Notes: generated from the letters alone by a model not told the origin. DNA of 64,000 bases from Laccaria trichodermophora (GCA_018417955.1 JACTVC010000003.1:3162001-3226000), one strand, 5' to 3'; counted from the first letter of the stretch, positions 24,463 to 36,533 are shown. Translations and numbers: made by a program.

Positions 24463-27218
24463 ATGGGCATCGTCGATAAGCTCAATAATGCGGTGAGTAA
24501 CTGAAAGCGGCTTGGAGAGTTTTCGTCACCTTACAAGCGTTGGTTAGGTCGCGAGATCTTTCTTTGGGAGGTGGTTCAAGTTGGAGGGCTCCGGAGTGCC
24601 GAAAGAGCGTATTGGGTCACGGTTTACGGTAGGACTACCCTTCTGATCGGCCTCGACGATGGAACTCAACGCATCACTTTGTCAATGATATAGACTGAAA
24701 TCCGAGCAGGATTAACGACATGGGTGGGTCTTGTGACATTCAATTCCCTTACATTGGTTGAACGTACCAATAATCATGTATAGGCAGCGATGGCTTACAT
24801 CGTAAGTCCTTCGCCTCGTTTTATCAACCTCAAAGTCATAAATCCCCCAAAGATATCAGTCAACGCATCCATCCTATCCGACACCGGTGGGACCTGCGTC
24901 TGCACAACGGCAGACCTATGCGTCAACGACCAGAACTACCTTACATGCGTTAGCGAAATCCGGCAAAACCTCATAACCACAACCGCGGCCATCGCCGCCC
25001 TCTCCAGCTTCCTCATGGGACTCTTAGCGAACTTACCAGTGGGACTAGCGCCGGGGCTAGGTCTCAACGCATACGTTCGTCCGTTCATTTGCGATAGGCC
25101 CCCCTTTCTCCCCTTTGCTGATTGATAAGGCCCTTCTAAATCCAGTTCGCCTACTCCGTCGTTGGGTTCCACGGTAGTGGGGTTATCACTTATCGCGAGG
25201 CGTTATCTGCTGTGTTCCTGGAAGGGTGTGTGTTGGTTTTATACTTATCCCTCGCTCTCGGTTCACACACACCCTTCAATCCGAGTTATCGAGTTATCCT
25301 TACTGATCACATATCATATCTCCAGGTGGTTATTTATCATCTTATCTCTGCTCGGCCTCCGACAATGGCTCGCACGGATTATGCCACAATCCCTCGTGCT
25401 CGCCGTTGGCGCTGGTATCGGGCTCTTTATCGCGTAAGGCACGCATGCTCAATCAAAAAAGCACAATCTTATAGCTTCACTTTGTCCAGATTCATTGGTT
25501 TATGTTGGTTAACCCCCGCCTTTCCTGACATGAAGTTACCTGACATGTCTCTTTGATACAGCCCCCCATGGCTTGGGAGTTATTGGCGGCGATACAGTCA
25601 ACCTCGTCGGTTTGGGAGGATGCAAACCTGAAAGTAAGAACCATAGTACATACCAAACGCTAAATCCTTACAATATCTTCCTCAAGACTTTGTGGAGAAC
25701 CTCCCGAACTACTGTGCTCGTGGCGTCCTCCGGAGTCCAACAATGTGGTTAGGGATCTTCACTGGCGGGTTCGTCTTCATCCCTTTCACAAGTGTCCAAT
25801 TCAAAACTAACTTTCCTTTTCCAGGTTTTTCACACTCATCCTTATGATGTACCGCGTTCGCGGAGCCATCCTCATGGGCATCTTCTTAACGTCCATCATC
25901 TCCTGGCCCCGTCCTACCCCAGTGACCTACTTCCCACATACGGCCGCGGGCGATGCCATGTTCGATTATTTCAAACAAGTCGTCGCGTTCCAGCCCCTCA
26001 ATAAAGTTGGGAATGTCATTGATGTGAGTTTGCTCTTTTTGCTCGTGTCGGGTGGGCGATGGAACTGATTGATGTTTTGCGATAGTATCACTATAGGTAA
26101 GATGTTCTGCAGCTTGAATCACCCAATCCTGGCTAATGGTCTTAACTAGCAAAGGCAAGGTCTGGTACGCGTTGATAACCTTCCTCTATGTGGATATCTT
26201 GGGTTCGCTTCATCATCCTCTCTCTTCACCTACTTCCTAACCCCTTTGTCAGATACCACCGGGTAAACACACCCCACTTCCCATTTCCAATCCGCAGCTA
26301 ACCCTTACCAGGACTCTCTACGCCATGGCCAAGTTCGCAGGTCTTCGTGATCCCGTGACACTCGACTTTGAGAACTCTACTATTGCGTACTGCGTGGACG
26401 CCTTCTCCATCAGCATGGGTGCGCTTATGGGGACAAGCCCCGTTACGGCGTACATCGAAAGTGCCACTGGTATCAGTGGTAAGCACCCTCCTTTTTTTTC
26501 GAATTGTATGGTGCATAGGCTGAACTGATGATGTTACAGAGGGGGGCAAGACGGGTATCACAGCCATGTTCACAGGACTTGCATTTTTTGTCTCTGTGTT
26601 CTTCGCCCCCATCTTTGCTTCTATTCCGCCATGGGCTACTGGTGGGGCGCTGGTCATCGTTGGGTCTATGATGATTCGCAAGTTCGTTCTATTTATTTCA
26701 AATTCACATTGCAAAGTTCCTTGGCTAACCGACGGTAATGTACAGCGTCATGGAGATCAAGTGGGACTACATCGGCGACGCTGTACCCGCCTTCCTTACG
26801 ATCCTCATTATCCCCCTGACATACAAGTACGTGTCCCCCTCCCTCTCCGCCTCTTGTATGCCATGATGAGTAACACAAACCCCAAAGCATCGCATACGGC
26901 GTCATAGCAGGAATACTCTCCTACATCCTCCTCAACGCTATCCCTCTAGTAATCTCAAAACTCTCCAGAGGTCGACTCGTACCTCACAACATTGAGAACT
27001 CGGAAGAGTGGGTCATACCCCCTGGAGGTATCGTGCCATATTGGATGTACGTACCCCCATTCTCCTCTTACCCCGTGGATGGTTGAGCTTTCTTCGTGGA
27101 TAGGCTTAAGCTTGTTGGACGTGCTCCGCCGCCAGTTGAAGAGGTTGAAGATGAAAAGTCGACCGATGATGTGCATAGTAGTGCGGGGGAGTCGGAGAAG
27201 GCTCCTGCGAAGCATTGA
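24463..27218 (+). CDS. azgA: AzgA-type purine permease (adenine/guanine/hypoxanthine)
   Basis: Nineteen exons sum to 1674 nt and 557 residues: 24463-24492, 24548-24628, 24694-24723, 24784-24801, 24853-25074, 25146-25225, 25326-25433, 25490-25503, 25562-25633, 25687-25768, 25825-26023, 26086-26096, 26150-26202, 26253-26262, 26312-26478, 26540-26681, 26746-26826, 26888-27046 and 27104-27218. Family blocks are [10 protein letters not shown], then [15 protein letters not shown], then [26 protein letters not shown], and later [22 protein letters not shown]. About a dozen hydrophobic segments are present. AzgA-family NCS2 carriers import purine bases with protons across the plasma membrane (Aspergillus AzgA). 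Exons of 10, 11, 14 and 18 nt are required to keep the frame; for example the 14-nt exon supplies FIGL between LFIA and SPHGLG. Intron 24802-24852 is 51 nt, in frame and stop-free. Confidence 0.94.
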
Positions 27219-27755
27219 GTGAGGTTGTTGAATGACGACTCGTTTCCTTTGTCTCAACCATGTTTTCTTTCTTTGCTATGGGTCTTATCTTGCTTTGCTG
27301 ACAACTAGTCGCTCATGTAGAACTTATAAACTAGGCTTTTGTTACTTGGAATGCATTCTATTTATCTGGGACCGTAGCGGGAACGACCGTGAGGGATATC
27401 CACCTAGAGTGTTTAATGTTTCTCTTGCAAGGATGCTGCACCCGTAGCATACTCGACTACCGTTGAGAATTATTGCACGATCGATATATACGGTGGCAAC
27501 CTCCCAAATACGAAACAACAAGATTTCGAGGTGAGCGGTGACCGTCCTCAGGCATTGTACCATCGATATCATCGGTTTCTTCTGTTTAAGCAAATTGTCT
27601 AGTGGCTAGCTCTGGCCTCTGGACGAAACAACACGCACGCACCTCCTCCGAGTATCCGATCGCCTCCCATTGATATTGCACCATCACGGCAAACGCACAG
27701 CACACCACCGAGCTCTCACCTTTCTTCACTATTTCCATCATCTCGTTCACCACAG
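27219..27755. other. Intergenic between permease and F-box gene A
   Basis: No supported gene. It should hold the 3' flank of the permease and the promoter of the following F-box gene. Confidence 0.4.
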
Positions 27756-29279
27756 ATGGATCCTTCCGAGAATCTGAACACTATCCAAGACTTGGAAGCA
27801 GAAATTGATCGTACCAAGGCTGCTATACAAGACCTGATCGACCTGCAGATATCTCTTTCATCGCTGCACAATTCTAAACTCCCTATTTCCAACCTGCCTT
27901 CCAAAATTTGTCTTTCTATATTTTCCCTTGCTTGTCACAAAGGCCCCCTTGACAGCAGGCGGGCGGCACTAACACCTTTCATCATCGGCAGTGTTTGCCA
28001 CACCTGGCGTGTTATAGCACGCTCAGCGCCCGAGCTATGGAGTTCTGTTTCGCTTTGCCTCCGAAACTCATCTAGACAGGGATCAATGATCCAGGCAGAG
28101 CTTTTGGATCAATGGTTGTCCCTTTCAAAAGCGTTGCCATTATCAATTTCAATCACCTTCAGAAATGATGTATCCACCGACACACCCAAGTCTCCAAACC
28201 CCGTTATCTCAGTCGCCGCCTCTTATTCCCATCAATGGGAGTCGGTTGATCTTGTTCTGCCATCGTCCTTTTTCAAAACCCTTCAGCACATAATCGGCCC
28301 CATTCCAAACCTTGAATCACTCAGTTTGAAGCTCAGATTATCGGATAATCCTTCAACGCCAGCTGCAATCCCTCGAAAGATGTTTCCAGATGCACCAAAG
28401 CTTCGCACCGTGCATTTAGACTGCGCAAAAGTGCATGTGGAACTTCCTTATCACCGATTGGAGGAACTTACATTATGGGAATATAGCACCACATCCTCCC
28501 TCGATCTCCTTGCAACTTGCTCAAATTTGAAATTTTTTAGAACAATCGGACATAGAAGTGGCCTTGGGTTACTCTCTTTCTTGACTGCTCAAGACATGCC
28601 TTTCCGCCATTCAAAGACTGTCCACCACTCGAAACTCGTGTCCCTTGAAATCGCACATTCAGACCTATCTTATCTGAAGGTCCTCGATTGTATAGTTGCC
28701 CCTGCACTTGAGTCCATCACCATTCCATTGCCGGGTGCTTCTCAGATAGAGGCTTTTTCCACCTTCCTTCTACGTTCAAATGTTGTGTTACAACGGTTGT
28801 CAATAATTGATACCATGCCAGAGGAGGAAGAACTCTTGAAGCTGCTGGATACTCTCCCTCACTTATCTCACTTGGAGGTCAACTTACGCGCCATATGTAT
28901 GAAACCAGGGATGTGTTTGTCTCAGAAGTTTCTGGACTATCTCAGAATTCCTGGTGCATTACCAGCTTTAACAAGTTTCAAATACCAAGGCCCAACCACT
29001 TTCCAATTTCGAGATAGCCACGACGATGAGCAGAACAAAAGAGCCGACCTCGAAATTTTGGAAACGATGCTTCTATCCAGATGGAACTCCCTTCATGGTG
29101 TTTCGCAACTTCAATCATTCAGCATGTCTAATATCAGTCCACGCATAACAATGTTATATAACATGCCTATTGTCCAACCACCTTCGGCGCGAATTGAAGA
29201 TATTGAGCAATCCCATGTTGTGCGGGGATTACGCAAAGAGGGCATGCATTTAGTCTTTATGCTGGAAGAAAACTCGTAG
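27756..29279 (+). CDS. F-box protein with leucine-rich region (copy A)
   Basis: Intronless, 507 residues. A short coiled coil (LEAEIDRTKAAIQDLIDLQ, about residues 13-31) precedes the F-box, LPSKICLSIFSLACHKG...VCHTWRVIARSAPELWSSVSL (about residues 48-103). The rest is irregular leucine-rich sequence with the landmark SHQWESVDLVLPS and the end VVRGLRKEGMHLVFMLEE. This architecture is shared with the genes at 31150, 38489 and 60763 and is a lineage-expanded family in Agaricomycetes. By analogy it would be a substrate receptor of an SCF ubiquitin ligase; no substrate is known. The ATG at 27756 starts the conserved coiled coil and is preceded by CCACAG. Confidence 0.85.
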   Translation: MDPSENLNTIQDLEAEIDRTKAAIQDLIDLQISLSSLHNSKLPISNLPSKICLSIFSLACHKGPLDSRRAALTPFIIGSVCHTWRVIARSAPELWSSVSLCLRNSSRQGSMIQAELLDQWLSLSKALPLSISITFRNDVSTDTPKSPNPVISVAASYSHQWESVDLVLPSSFFKTLQHIIGPIPNLESLSLKLRLSDNPSTPAAIPRKMFPDAPKLRTVHLDCAKVHVELPYHRLEELTLWEYSTTSSLDLLATCSNLKFFRTIGHRSGLGLLSFLTAQDMPFRHSKTVHHSKLVSLEIAHSDLSYLKVLDCIVAPALESITIPLPGASQIEAFSTFLLRSNVVLQRLSIIDTMPEEEELLKLLDTLPHLSHLEVNLRAICMKPGMCLSQKFLDYLRIPGALPALTSFKYQGPTTFQFRDSHDDEQNKRADLEILETMLLSRWNSLHGVSQLQSFSMSNISPRITMLYNMPIVQPPSARIEDIEQSHVVRGLRKEGMHLVFMLEENS

Positions 29280-31149
29280 ATGACTACGTTACTCACTGTA
29301 CTTAGAAACTCAGAAAAGCTTGACAACGCAACGCAATGTCCCAGAGCACTAAGAAACGGCAATAATATGGCGAGGGCGCAGCCAATAATAAAAATCCAGA
29401 TTATTGATGCACCGATTCTATTGGCCCATTGAACTTCTGTCAGCAAGCAACGTGAGCAAATAAGAATAGACATACAACTCTTGTACCGGACCTCTTTATT
29501 TCGGGGACTCCAGCTTGATCCCGAGTGCGTATTCGATGTGGCAAAAGGCGAGACGTACCCCAGCGGACTCACGGCGAAAGGTTTACTCCTCGATTGATAA
29601 AATTTCTTCGGATTCACAAACGTGAAATTCCCGCTGGAAGGAAAGATAGGTGCTTTCGAAATCCTTCTTTAAAGAGTCGGTCCAACAGATTTAGAAAGTT
29701 GAGATTGATAGCTGGATGGCCCCAACAGAAAAAAGTCACGAGTGGTATAAATGATTGTCTATGAGATTCTTATAAATTCCAACGTACTGTTCTATTTCGC
29801 AAAAATGGGGGACCATCGCCTTGCGTAGAACCGGCCAATGTGGAGGTAAGAGGCCCTTACTTCAGGTCTTTTTTTTTTGCGATCTCGTGTATGGAGAACA
29901 CGAGAAGGGTTTAGCCGCAACAAATCCTGAATTTCTCGAAGGTGGCATAGGGGTACGCTCAGGAGAATGGGGAATATTTTCTGATTTCTTTGACTCTCGG
30001 TCAAGGCACAATGGCTGAAAAGCCATCTTTAGATTCTATACAGCTTCATGAGAATTTACATTGCTCGGAGAGCTCACGAAGGAGAAAAAATCAGGGATGC
30101 GGAGCTGTTGAGTCATCAGGATGACGGAGTGCAAAGGGACTGCTTGATACTCACATATATACCCTCCAGAAAATCGGCTTGACGATCAGTGGTGGTGAGA
30201 AGCGATACATGGAATTCTGTTAGTCTTGAGTCCGTGATTCCCCGATCAACTAACGATAAAAATCAGCAGCGCCATGGTGATACCCGAGAGCATGCTGGAC
30301 TCCTCTGAGCGAGGTTTCAATCTGCTGGGATGGTCAAGTTGCTATTTCACAGTGGCCAAATTGGCGACCACCAGGTTGACCCGTGGCATTGGGGATGAGA
30401 GAGTCTTCGTTGATCAAGAGGCCAGTCAGGTGTTTTAAAAAACGGCCTACGTCTGAAGACGGAGACAGATGCACAATGATGTGGCGTCTAGTATATGGCT
30501 GCTGAAAACCTCGGCATTGCACACCTTTGTCAACCTACGTACCTTCCCAATTAAAGAACATATCAATTATCTGGGCGTTCTAAAATTCTATACCTGAGCC
30601 TAAATCAGTAGGATATAACATGAAACCAAAGGACGAGTACTAAGACACACGTTCAACATCAGTTATGACAATATCCCGCTTTGGACCATTGTCGAACTAA
30701 TCTGGGCACTAAGTATTAAAAGTGATGCCACATCGCGTCTGGCTAGCCATTGAAGCGCACGCGATGGATGGGTTCATGGCATTGGGAGATAAAAGGTGGG
30801 TTTTCCCATGGGGTAGTAGTAGACTAGTAGCCTTAGGCGACTTGGGTCGAAGGCTGGTTGAACGTTACTGGTGCCGTTAAAATTCTTCTGTGCAAAACCT
30901 ATGTATGACCAAACTTCCCCCAAACACGTAACAACAATTACCGTGCACGACTTGCTTCGTGCCATCCACCTATCTGCTCACCCAGCTCAGGTTCAGCAAA
31001 TCGTACGGTGGCCGGCTCTATCTCTCGACGGAAAAAACCTCACGCACATATCCCCGGGCCTGTCAGTCTGTCATACCCTCCTCTTTCCAAATCGCCTCTA
31101 CAAAAGACGCTATCTGACTCTCACCTTTCCCCTTTGCAGCAGCTCTTCT
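29280..31149. other. Intergenic with possible small minus-strand membrane protein
   Basis: A minus-strand frame at 29111-29617 encodes a strongly hydrophobic stretch (IIWIFIIGCALAILLPFL) after a polar segment. It has plausible donor and acceptor signals (a GTACGT near 29555, a CCTTCCAG near 29640), but the parts do not join into a complete gene and it overlaps the F-box 3' end. The remainder, about 29.8-31.1 kb, holds only short unsupported frames. Confidence 0.3.
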
Positions 31150-32748
31150 ATGGATCTCTCTGGAGATACAACTGATCTCCAAGGCTTGGAAGCAGAAATT
31201 GAACAGGTCAAGACTGCTATACAAAGCCTGAGAGAGAAGCAGAGACATCTACAGTCCCTGCGCAATCTTAAACTCCCTTTTTTCTATTTCCCTCCTGAGA
31301 TATGTGTCAGCATATTCTCGTTTGCTTGTCACAAAGGCCGTCTTCCCAATGATCAGAACCAGGTCGTAGTAACGACGCCCTTTATTATCAGTGGTGTTTG
31401 TCGTGCTTGGCGCGCTCTAGTACGTTCAGCGCCTGAGCTGTGGAGTTCGGCATCGCTTTGCGTTGGCTCAGTTATATCTGGGAGATCAATTGTACAGGAG
31501 GAACTTTTTCGTCAATGGTTGCACCTTGCAAAGACAATGCCATTATCGATATCAATCACATATGACGAGCAAGGTGCTTCTGAGACCCGGCAGATGCCAC
31601 TGGGCACTCAGGCTGGCGCTATCTCGGTCGCCGCCTCTCATTCCCACCAATGGGAGTCGGTTGATCTGACTCTCCCATCAGTCTTGCTCTTGTCAATTCG
31701 TTGCAGGACCTTTCCAAACCTTCATTCACTCAGCTTGCAACTCACACCACGAAATTCTTCAATTCCACCACTTCCGAGTCCCATCTTTCTTGATGCACCA
31801 AAGCTCCGTATTGCGGATTTAGATTGCGGAAAGATAGATGTAGGGTTGCCCTATCACCAATTGGAGGAGCTTACTTTGCGTGGATACGATGATATTGCGC
31901 CCTGTCTCAGCCTTCTTTGCAAATGCTCGAATCTTACATTTTGCAGAATAGTCACAGTGCCAAAGCCCACTGGCAGCGCAATGATGTACTTTAGAAGGCC
32001 TACTGGGGACATCTCTCACCACCTTTCAAAGCCTGTTCGGCTTTTAAAGCTTGTATCACTCGAAACCACGGAATCTGAGCCATTCAAGCTTCTTGCTTGT
32101 ATTGAGGCACCCGTTCTTAGATCCATCACCATTCCGTTGAAAGACGTTCACCAGATGAAAGCTCTCTTTACCTTTCTTACACACTCAAATGCAATGTTGC
32201 AGCGATTGAAAATCATTGATCATATACCGCCGCCGCCGGAGGAGGAAGAGTTCTTGAAGATGCTGGACGCTCTACCCCACCTGTCACACTTGGAGATCAA
32301 TGAGATCCGGTCTTTTGGATGCCAGTGGCTAGGGCCATCTCAGAAGTTTTTTGACTATCTCACAACTCCTCATGCAACATCGGATAATCTGCCGTTACCA
32401 GCTTTAACAAGCTTCAAATACCATGGACCGATCAACTTTAAATCTGACAATAGACAAACAAAACAGTGGGATGACAAGTATCAATTCAATATTGATAGCT
32501 TGGAGAAGATGCTTATATCCAGATGGAACGCTAATATCTCCCACTTCACGACTTCAATCATTCATCATGTCTATTCAATCACCTCACAAGGTGGTCGCAC
32601 ATATGGAACAATCTCCTGTTGTGCAGAAATTGCGCAAGGAGGGCATGCATCTAGTATTCGAGTTGGCGGAGGAGGGACCCAAGAGACAAAGTTCATTCTA
32701 CGCAAATTCTACGTATACTTAGTTTACCCATGTGGGCGCTTTGATTAA
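31150..32748 (+). pseudogene. F-box/LRR gene (copy B), C terminus frameshifted
   Basis: This is a close relative of the intact gene at 38489-40075 on the opposite strand. It starts MDLSGDTTDLQGLEAEIEQVKTA, followed by the F-box FPPEICVSIFSFACHKGRLP...VCRAWRALVRSAPELWSSASL. Alignment with the intact copy shows an 8-nt deletion at about 32538-32548. After it the original end, QSPVVQKLRKEGMHLVFELAEE, continues only in another frame (up to about 32722). The frame in use instead adds about 70 unrelated residues to 32748. The protein may still be made with a changed end, so pseudogene is an inference. The frame is open upstream to 30871, but the homologous start is the ATG at 31150. Confidence 0.8.
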
Positions 32749-32887
32749 CCCAGCTACTCTAAAGATTGCTTGGCCATTGTTAACTTGTCCATGCAATACT
32801 ACGAGTAACAAGTTCGAATCGGGTCATACATTCAGTGGAAGCAACACGTCAGGTATGTCCATTCTCCGACTTTCTTCAACCTCGACC

Positions 32888-34372
32888 TCAATCCTTGTAG
32901 AACTCTTCCAAACCCTGAACGGTCCCAGCGAGATCCTTCATATCCCCCTTCGCAACCGACGCGCTCTCCATATCCGGAAGACAAATCTTCCCAAGGGACT
33001 TCGCATGATACCGCTGCACAACGAGACGGCTGATGAACATCAATGCCGTGACAAACGAGAGGTAGGCCCACAAGGGGATGGATGGGGTAGTCAGAACGGG
33101 TTGCACGAAAGCATGCGGAGGGAGGGTAGGTGGGATCTCAGCAAGAGACCCATTCTTGCCAGCGTGCCAGCGTTGCGGGGCTAGGAATATTGGCAACTCC
33201 TGTTCATCGTTGTGACAGAGCTTCAACCCTCTATTGTTTGCTATAGGTGCAGCGGCACCCCACGTCCAAGGCTCGCTCTTCTTCATAGAGACTGGTTTGG
33301 GTGCGTCTTTCAATATGTGTAGCAACGTCGCCGCGAGGAGACAATGCCTCTGAGTGTACTCGTCCGAGGCGTGAGGTCATGTACTAACCCATTCCTTCAC
33401 ATTATCCCAACTCTCGTTACAATACCCCAACACAGCTGCGTTGAACGCAGCAGCGTTATAGGGATCGCTGGCAATGTACCCGACGCCATCACGTTTGCGA
33501 AGCCTTTGTATACATTGGTAGCGATTTTACGGCAATCTTCCAAGTCGGCCTTTCCTGTGTGCTCCACGCCATTCTTGGCCTTGACCTTCTGTCCAGTTGA
33601 AAGGCAGGGGTTTTCATATCCGACAAGCTATTTGACGAACAGGTTGTTGTAGGCGTCTACCCCAAAGTCATCCCAAGAGCGCGCGTAGACATTTTCCTTG
33701 CGGTTCTGTGACCCATTGGCGGGTCTATTGATACATACGGAATGCGCATGGGGGTCTAAGTTGTCCTGGACTGCGTATGCAAACTGGTGGGAAGCCCCTC
33801 CCATTTCCAATACTACCGTTGTGTTGCCTAGACTATCGGGGCGCTCGTAGTTCAGCTATGTCCATACAAACAACGTCCAGGTATCGTGCGGATGGTCGTG
33901 GTATGAAATCTGAAATGAACACCGTATGATCGGATGAATTCGCCAGCATGGCGAAGGACATCATCGTAACGAGTCACATCCTCTCGCCCCAAGTTTCGCA
34001 TTCCTACTGTGGCCAAGATGTAGATAATTGTGTTGTCGGGAGTCGATGCATCGGCACCTCCCAAAGGCCCGAAATGGTTGGCTGCGGCATCGAGGAGAGG
34101 GCCGAGATGCGCTTCAACGTCCTGTTCGGTAAGTGCGCAGTGAATGCCTGAGATTCGATTTGAGTCAGCGATGTAGAGGGAAACGGAAAGGCTGAGACTT
34201 ACCACCACCGCAGGTCCCTACCTCATGCTGCGACTTTACGTCTCCGAATATCTGGTTGATTCCGAGACGGGCCTAAGGCTGCTCAGCACCAATATATAGC
34301 GACAGATGGCGACCTGAAGATAGAGAGCCTAGATTCTGCGTCGATGAGAACAAAGTACCTGGTTGGCACCAT
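32888..34372 (-). pseudogene. GDA1/CD39 apyrase (nucleoside diphosphatase) relic
   Basis: Apyrase conserved regions are recognisable in order on the minus strand. The first-region remnant VLIDAESRL lies near 34340; an intact family member has D-A-G-S-[ST]-G-[ST]-R there. ILATVGMRNL near 34010 is the second region, and LEMGGASHQFAYAV near 33800 is the fourth. A late hydrophobic anchor, LWAYLSFVTALMFISRLVV, lies near 33040. The phosphate-binding loop of the first region has lost residues. The third region with its catalytic glutamate is not found. An in-frame TAG at 33628-33630 separates NNLFVK from LVGYENPC, and a further in-frame TAG occurs near 33857. Intact relatives are Golgi/ER enzymes that hydrolyse NDPs left over from glycosylation. 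This copy is very probably inactive. Confidence 0.78.
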
Positions 34373-35060
34373 AATAATTGAAGAGCCGTATTCCTTCTCT
34401 GAGGTGAAGCAGCTTTTATATGTCGAACCCAGTGGGAGATGACAAATTTAGATTGGAGGCGGCGCTTGCCACGTCAAGTCCACACAGACATACGGAATGG
34501 AGGGGTGCCAATCCGTTGGGAACGACCACTAGGAACAAGGTATTTCAAAATGTGGTTCGTGTGGAGAAATCCAACAAAGTCAGATAATTCATCTGACTTT
34601 ATGGGGCAGCAGATCAACTTGAGGCGTTAGACGCTGAGCATACCAGTGGCAAGACGGAGGAGACCTTAGGACTGTTTTGTTTCTAGCGGTAGGACTGGGG
34701 CATACCCATTGTCGAACGGATGGTGACTCTGAGTTGTTGAATGTGATAAAAAATGCCGTTGGAACTTGGAGAAGTTCAACTGAGTTGACCGCCTTGACTG
34801 TCACGTGAAGCAAACATTCTTCTCCTCCCCCACGACACGCCCCGCGACTAAACACATACGATCCAGTCGCTTCAAGGTTTCTGTCTTCTATGCAAGGTAC
34901 TTATTGCCCCATTGACGAACAGGCGGTGCTGACTCCCAGAAATGATAGGAATACAGTCGTGCAGCTTCAGCGCAACGACAAAATACACCTGAAAATACAC
35001 TACTCTACATATGGGTGATAAATACCTCTAATAAATAGTCCAAGATGTCGCTGGCCACGG
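34373..35060. other. Intergenic, no supported gene
   Basis: Frames at 34439-34630 and 34589-34855 have no recognisable content. Probably the former promoter of the apyrase relic. Confidence 0.4.
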
Positions 35061-36533
35061 TTATACCTTCCAAGGACTTGCCTTGACGCGTTTCAGTGAC
35101 CGTATGCCTTCCAGTTCCGATCTGTGCCCAGCACGGCTGACACTCGCACCCTCAGCAGATTCATCCAGATGATGTTGGGGTAGTTTCAAAGACAACGTCC
35201 TGCGTCTGCTCTCCACCACGGGTGTGCTCTCATGGACCGTCATCTTTTCGTTGGCTGTCGACTCGGTGTGGCCGAAGAATAGGGGATTGAAAGAGAACCC
35301 GACGTATGGGCCCGTATCGAGTTTTCGGATGGGCGACAAGGGGGAGAGAGGCTTGGAGGATACTGCATGAGGAGGGACCTTCAAGGCCAACGAACTCCCT
35401 CTGCGGTGGGTCCTCCTCGGCGACTCTCGGCTAATCCATGCCTTGGCACTGGAAGGTGGTGATTCGACACAGGTCGAGGAAGACATGTTCGACATGACTT
35501 CCACATCACTGTCCACCTCCCTCCCAATAGCCCACCCATCATCAACTTTCCTCTTACTCGACGCAACCTCCTCACACAACCTCCCCTCCAGCTCATTCGA
35601 AAGGTCCTGTTCAACAAGACTCGCCTCCCTAGCCAACTTGAGCCTCTCCATCTCCTTCGCAAGTTTTCTATACTCGCGGCTCCATTCCCCCGTCACCTGC
35701 AATATCTCAAATTCATGCGCCTCCTTCATCTCCCCAACAACCCTCTTGCTCTCCTCCAACTCCCTTATAAGATCCTTCACAAACTCCTCTAAAAGCCTCT
35801 CCTTCCGGACATCCAACGCCATCTGCTTCGCAGCCCGCGTAACAGCCGCCACCCTCGACCGCTTCATCTTCTCCCCCTCTGCGATGAGCTCGTCGATCTG
35901 TCGCTGCATTTTCCAGATCTGGTTGGAGAGCAACAGGCGATCGCAGAACGCTTTGAATGCGTTGGAGCATTTCGCCGCTTTGGTGGAGCGAAGTGTGTTT
36001 CGGAGACCTTTAATCTCTCGCTGTTGTTTCCAGACGCGGTTCATCAATAAAAGCCGCTCGCAGAAGTTGGAGAACGCTGAGCTGACGACGGCGTTCTGCT
36101 GACTTTGAGAATGTTGGGCGGACATGATCGCAGCAGGGCGGGCACGAGGAGTGTTATAATGGCGCGCAGAGAGGTTTCCCTTCGTCCACGCTACGAGGGG
36201 GAGGTTCCGCGGTGATGGGAGTTTGGAATGCATCTTCTTCTCTAGCTGTCGATCGAGCTCTTTGAAGTCTGCGAGGACTTGATTGGCTCTGGCTGCGAGG
36301 TCGTGGAAAGGGTGGGGAGGGGCTGATGGGGCGGTGGTGGTGGTGGTGGTGGTGGTTATGGGGGGTAGAGGTTCTGGGCGATATGATATCCTGACAGCGA
36401 CGTCGATCACCAGCAATAGTATACAAGGCGGGAGGAGGTAGAAGAAAACGCTGGACGAGGGTGGTGTAGAAGAAGCGATGAAATGTGAGACCTGCTCGCT
36501 GCTGGTGTAAATGGTGGGATGGGCAGAATCCAT
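35061..36533 (-). CDS. Single-pass membrane coiled-coil protein, unknown function
   Basis: Intronless frame of 490 residues. A hydrophobic segment at about residues 29-48 (VFFYLLPPCILLLVIDVAV) is followed by a threonine run encoded by a GGT microsatellite (about 36337-36356 on the plus strand). Then comes a helical region, about residues 85-320, rich in Leu, Glu, Lys and Arg (for example KERLLEEFVKDLIRELEESKRVVGEM). Inside it a unit of about 33 residues occurs twice: SAFSNFCERLLLMNRVWKQQREI (from 152) and NAFKAFCDRLLLSNQIWKMQRQI (from 191). The tail, about 330-490, is Ser/Pro/Arg-rich and probably disordered. I do not recognise the family. A membrane-tethered coiled-coil scaffold is the most that can be inferred. 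Confidence 0.7.
   Translation of the reverse strand: MDSAHPTIYTSSEQVSHFIASSTPPSSSVFFYLLPPCILLLVIDVAVRISYRPEPLPPITTTTTTTTAPSAPPHPFHDLAARANQVLADFKELDRQLEKKMHSKLPSPRNLPLVAWTKGNLSARHYNTPRARPAAIMSAQHSQSQQNAVVSSAFSNFCERLLLMNRVWKQQREIKGLRNTLRSTKAAKCSNAFKAFCDRLLLSNQIWKMQRQIDELIAEGEKMKRSRVAAVTRAAKQMALDVRKERLLEEFVKDLIRELEESKRVVGEMKEAHEFEILQVTGEWSREYRKLAKEMERLKLAREASLVEQDLSNELEGRLCEEVASSKRKVDDGWAIGREVDSDVEVMSNMSSSTCVESPPSSAKAWISRESPRRTHRRGSSLALKVPPHAVSSKPLSPLSPIRKLDTGPYVGFSFNPLFFGHTESTANEKMTVHESTPVVESRRRTLSLKLPQHHLDESAEGASVSRAGHRSELEGIRSLKRVKASPWKV

Noticed and set aside
35443..36102. 219-codon plus-strand frame
   Set aside because: Antisense shadow of the intronless coiled-coil gene, sharing its codon bias.
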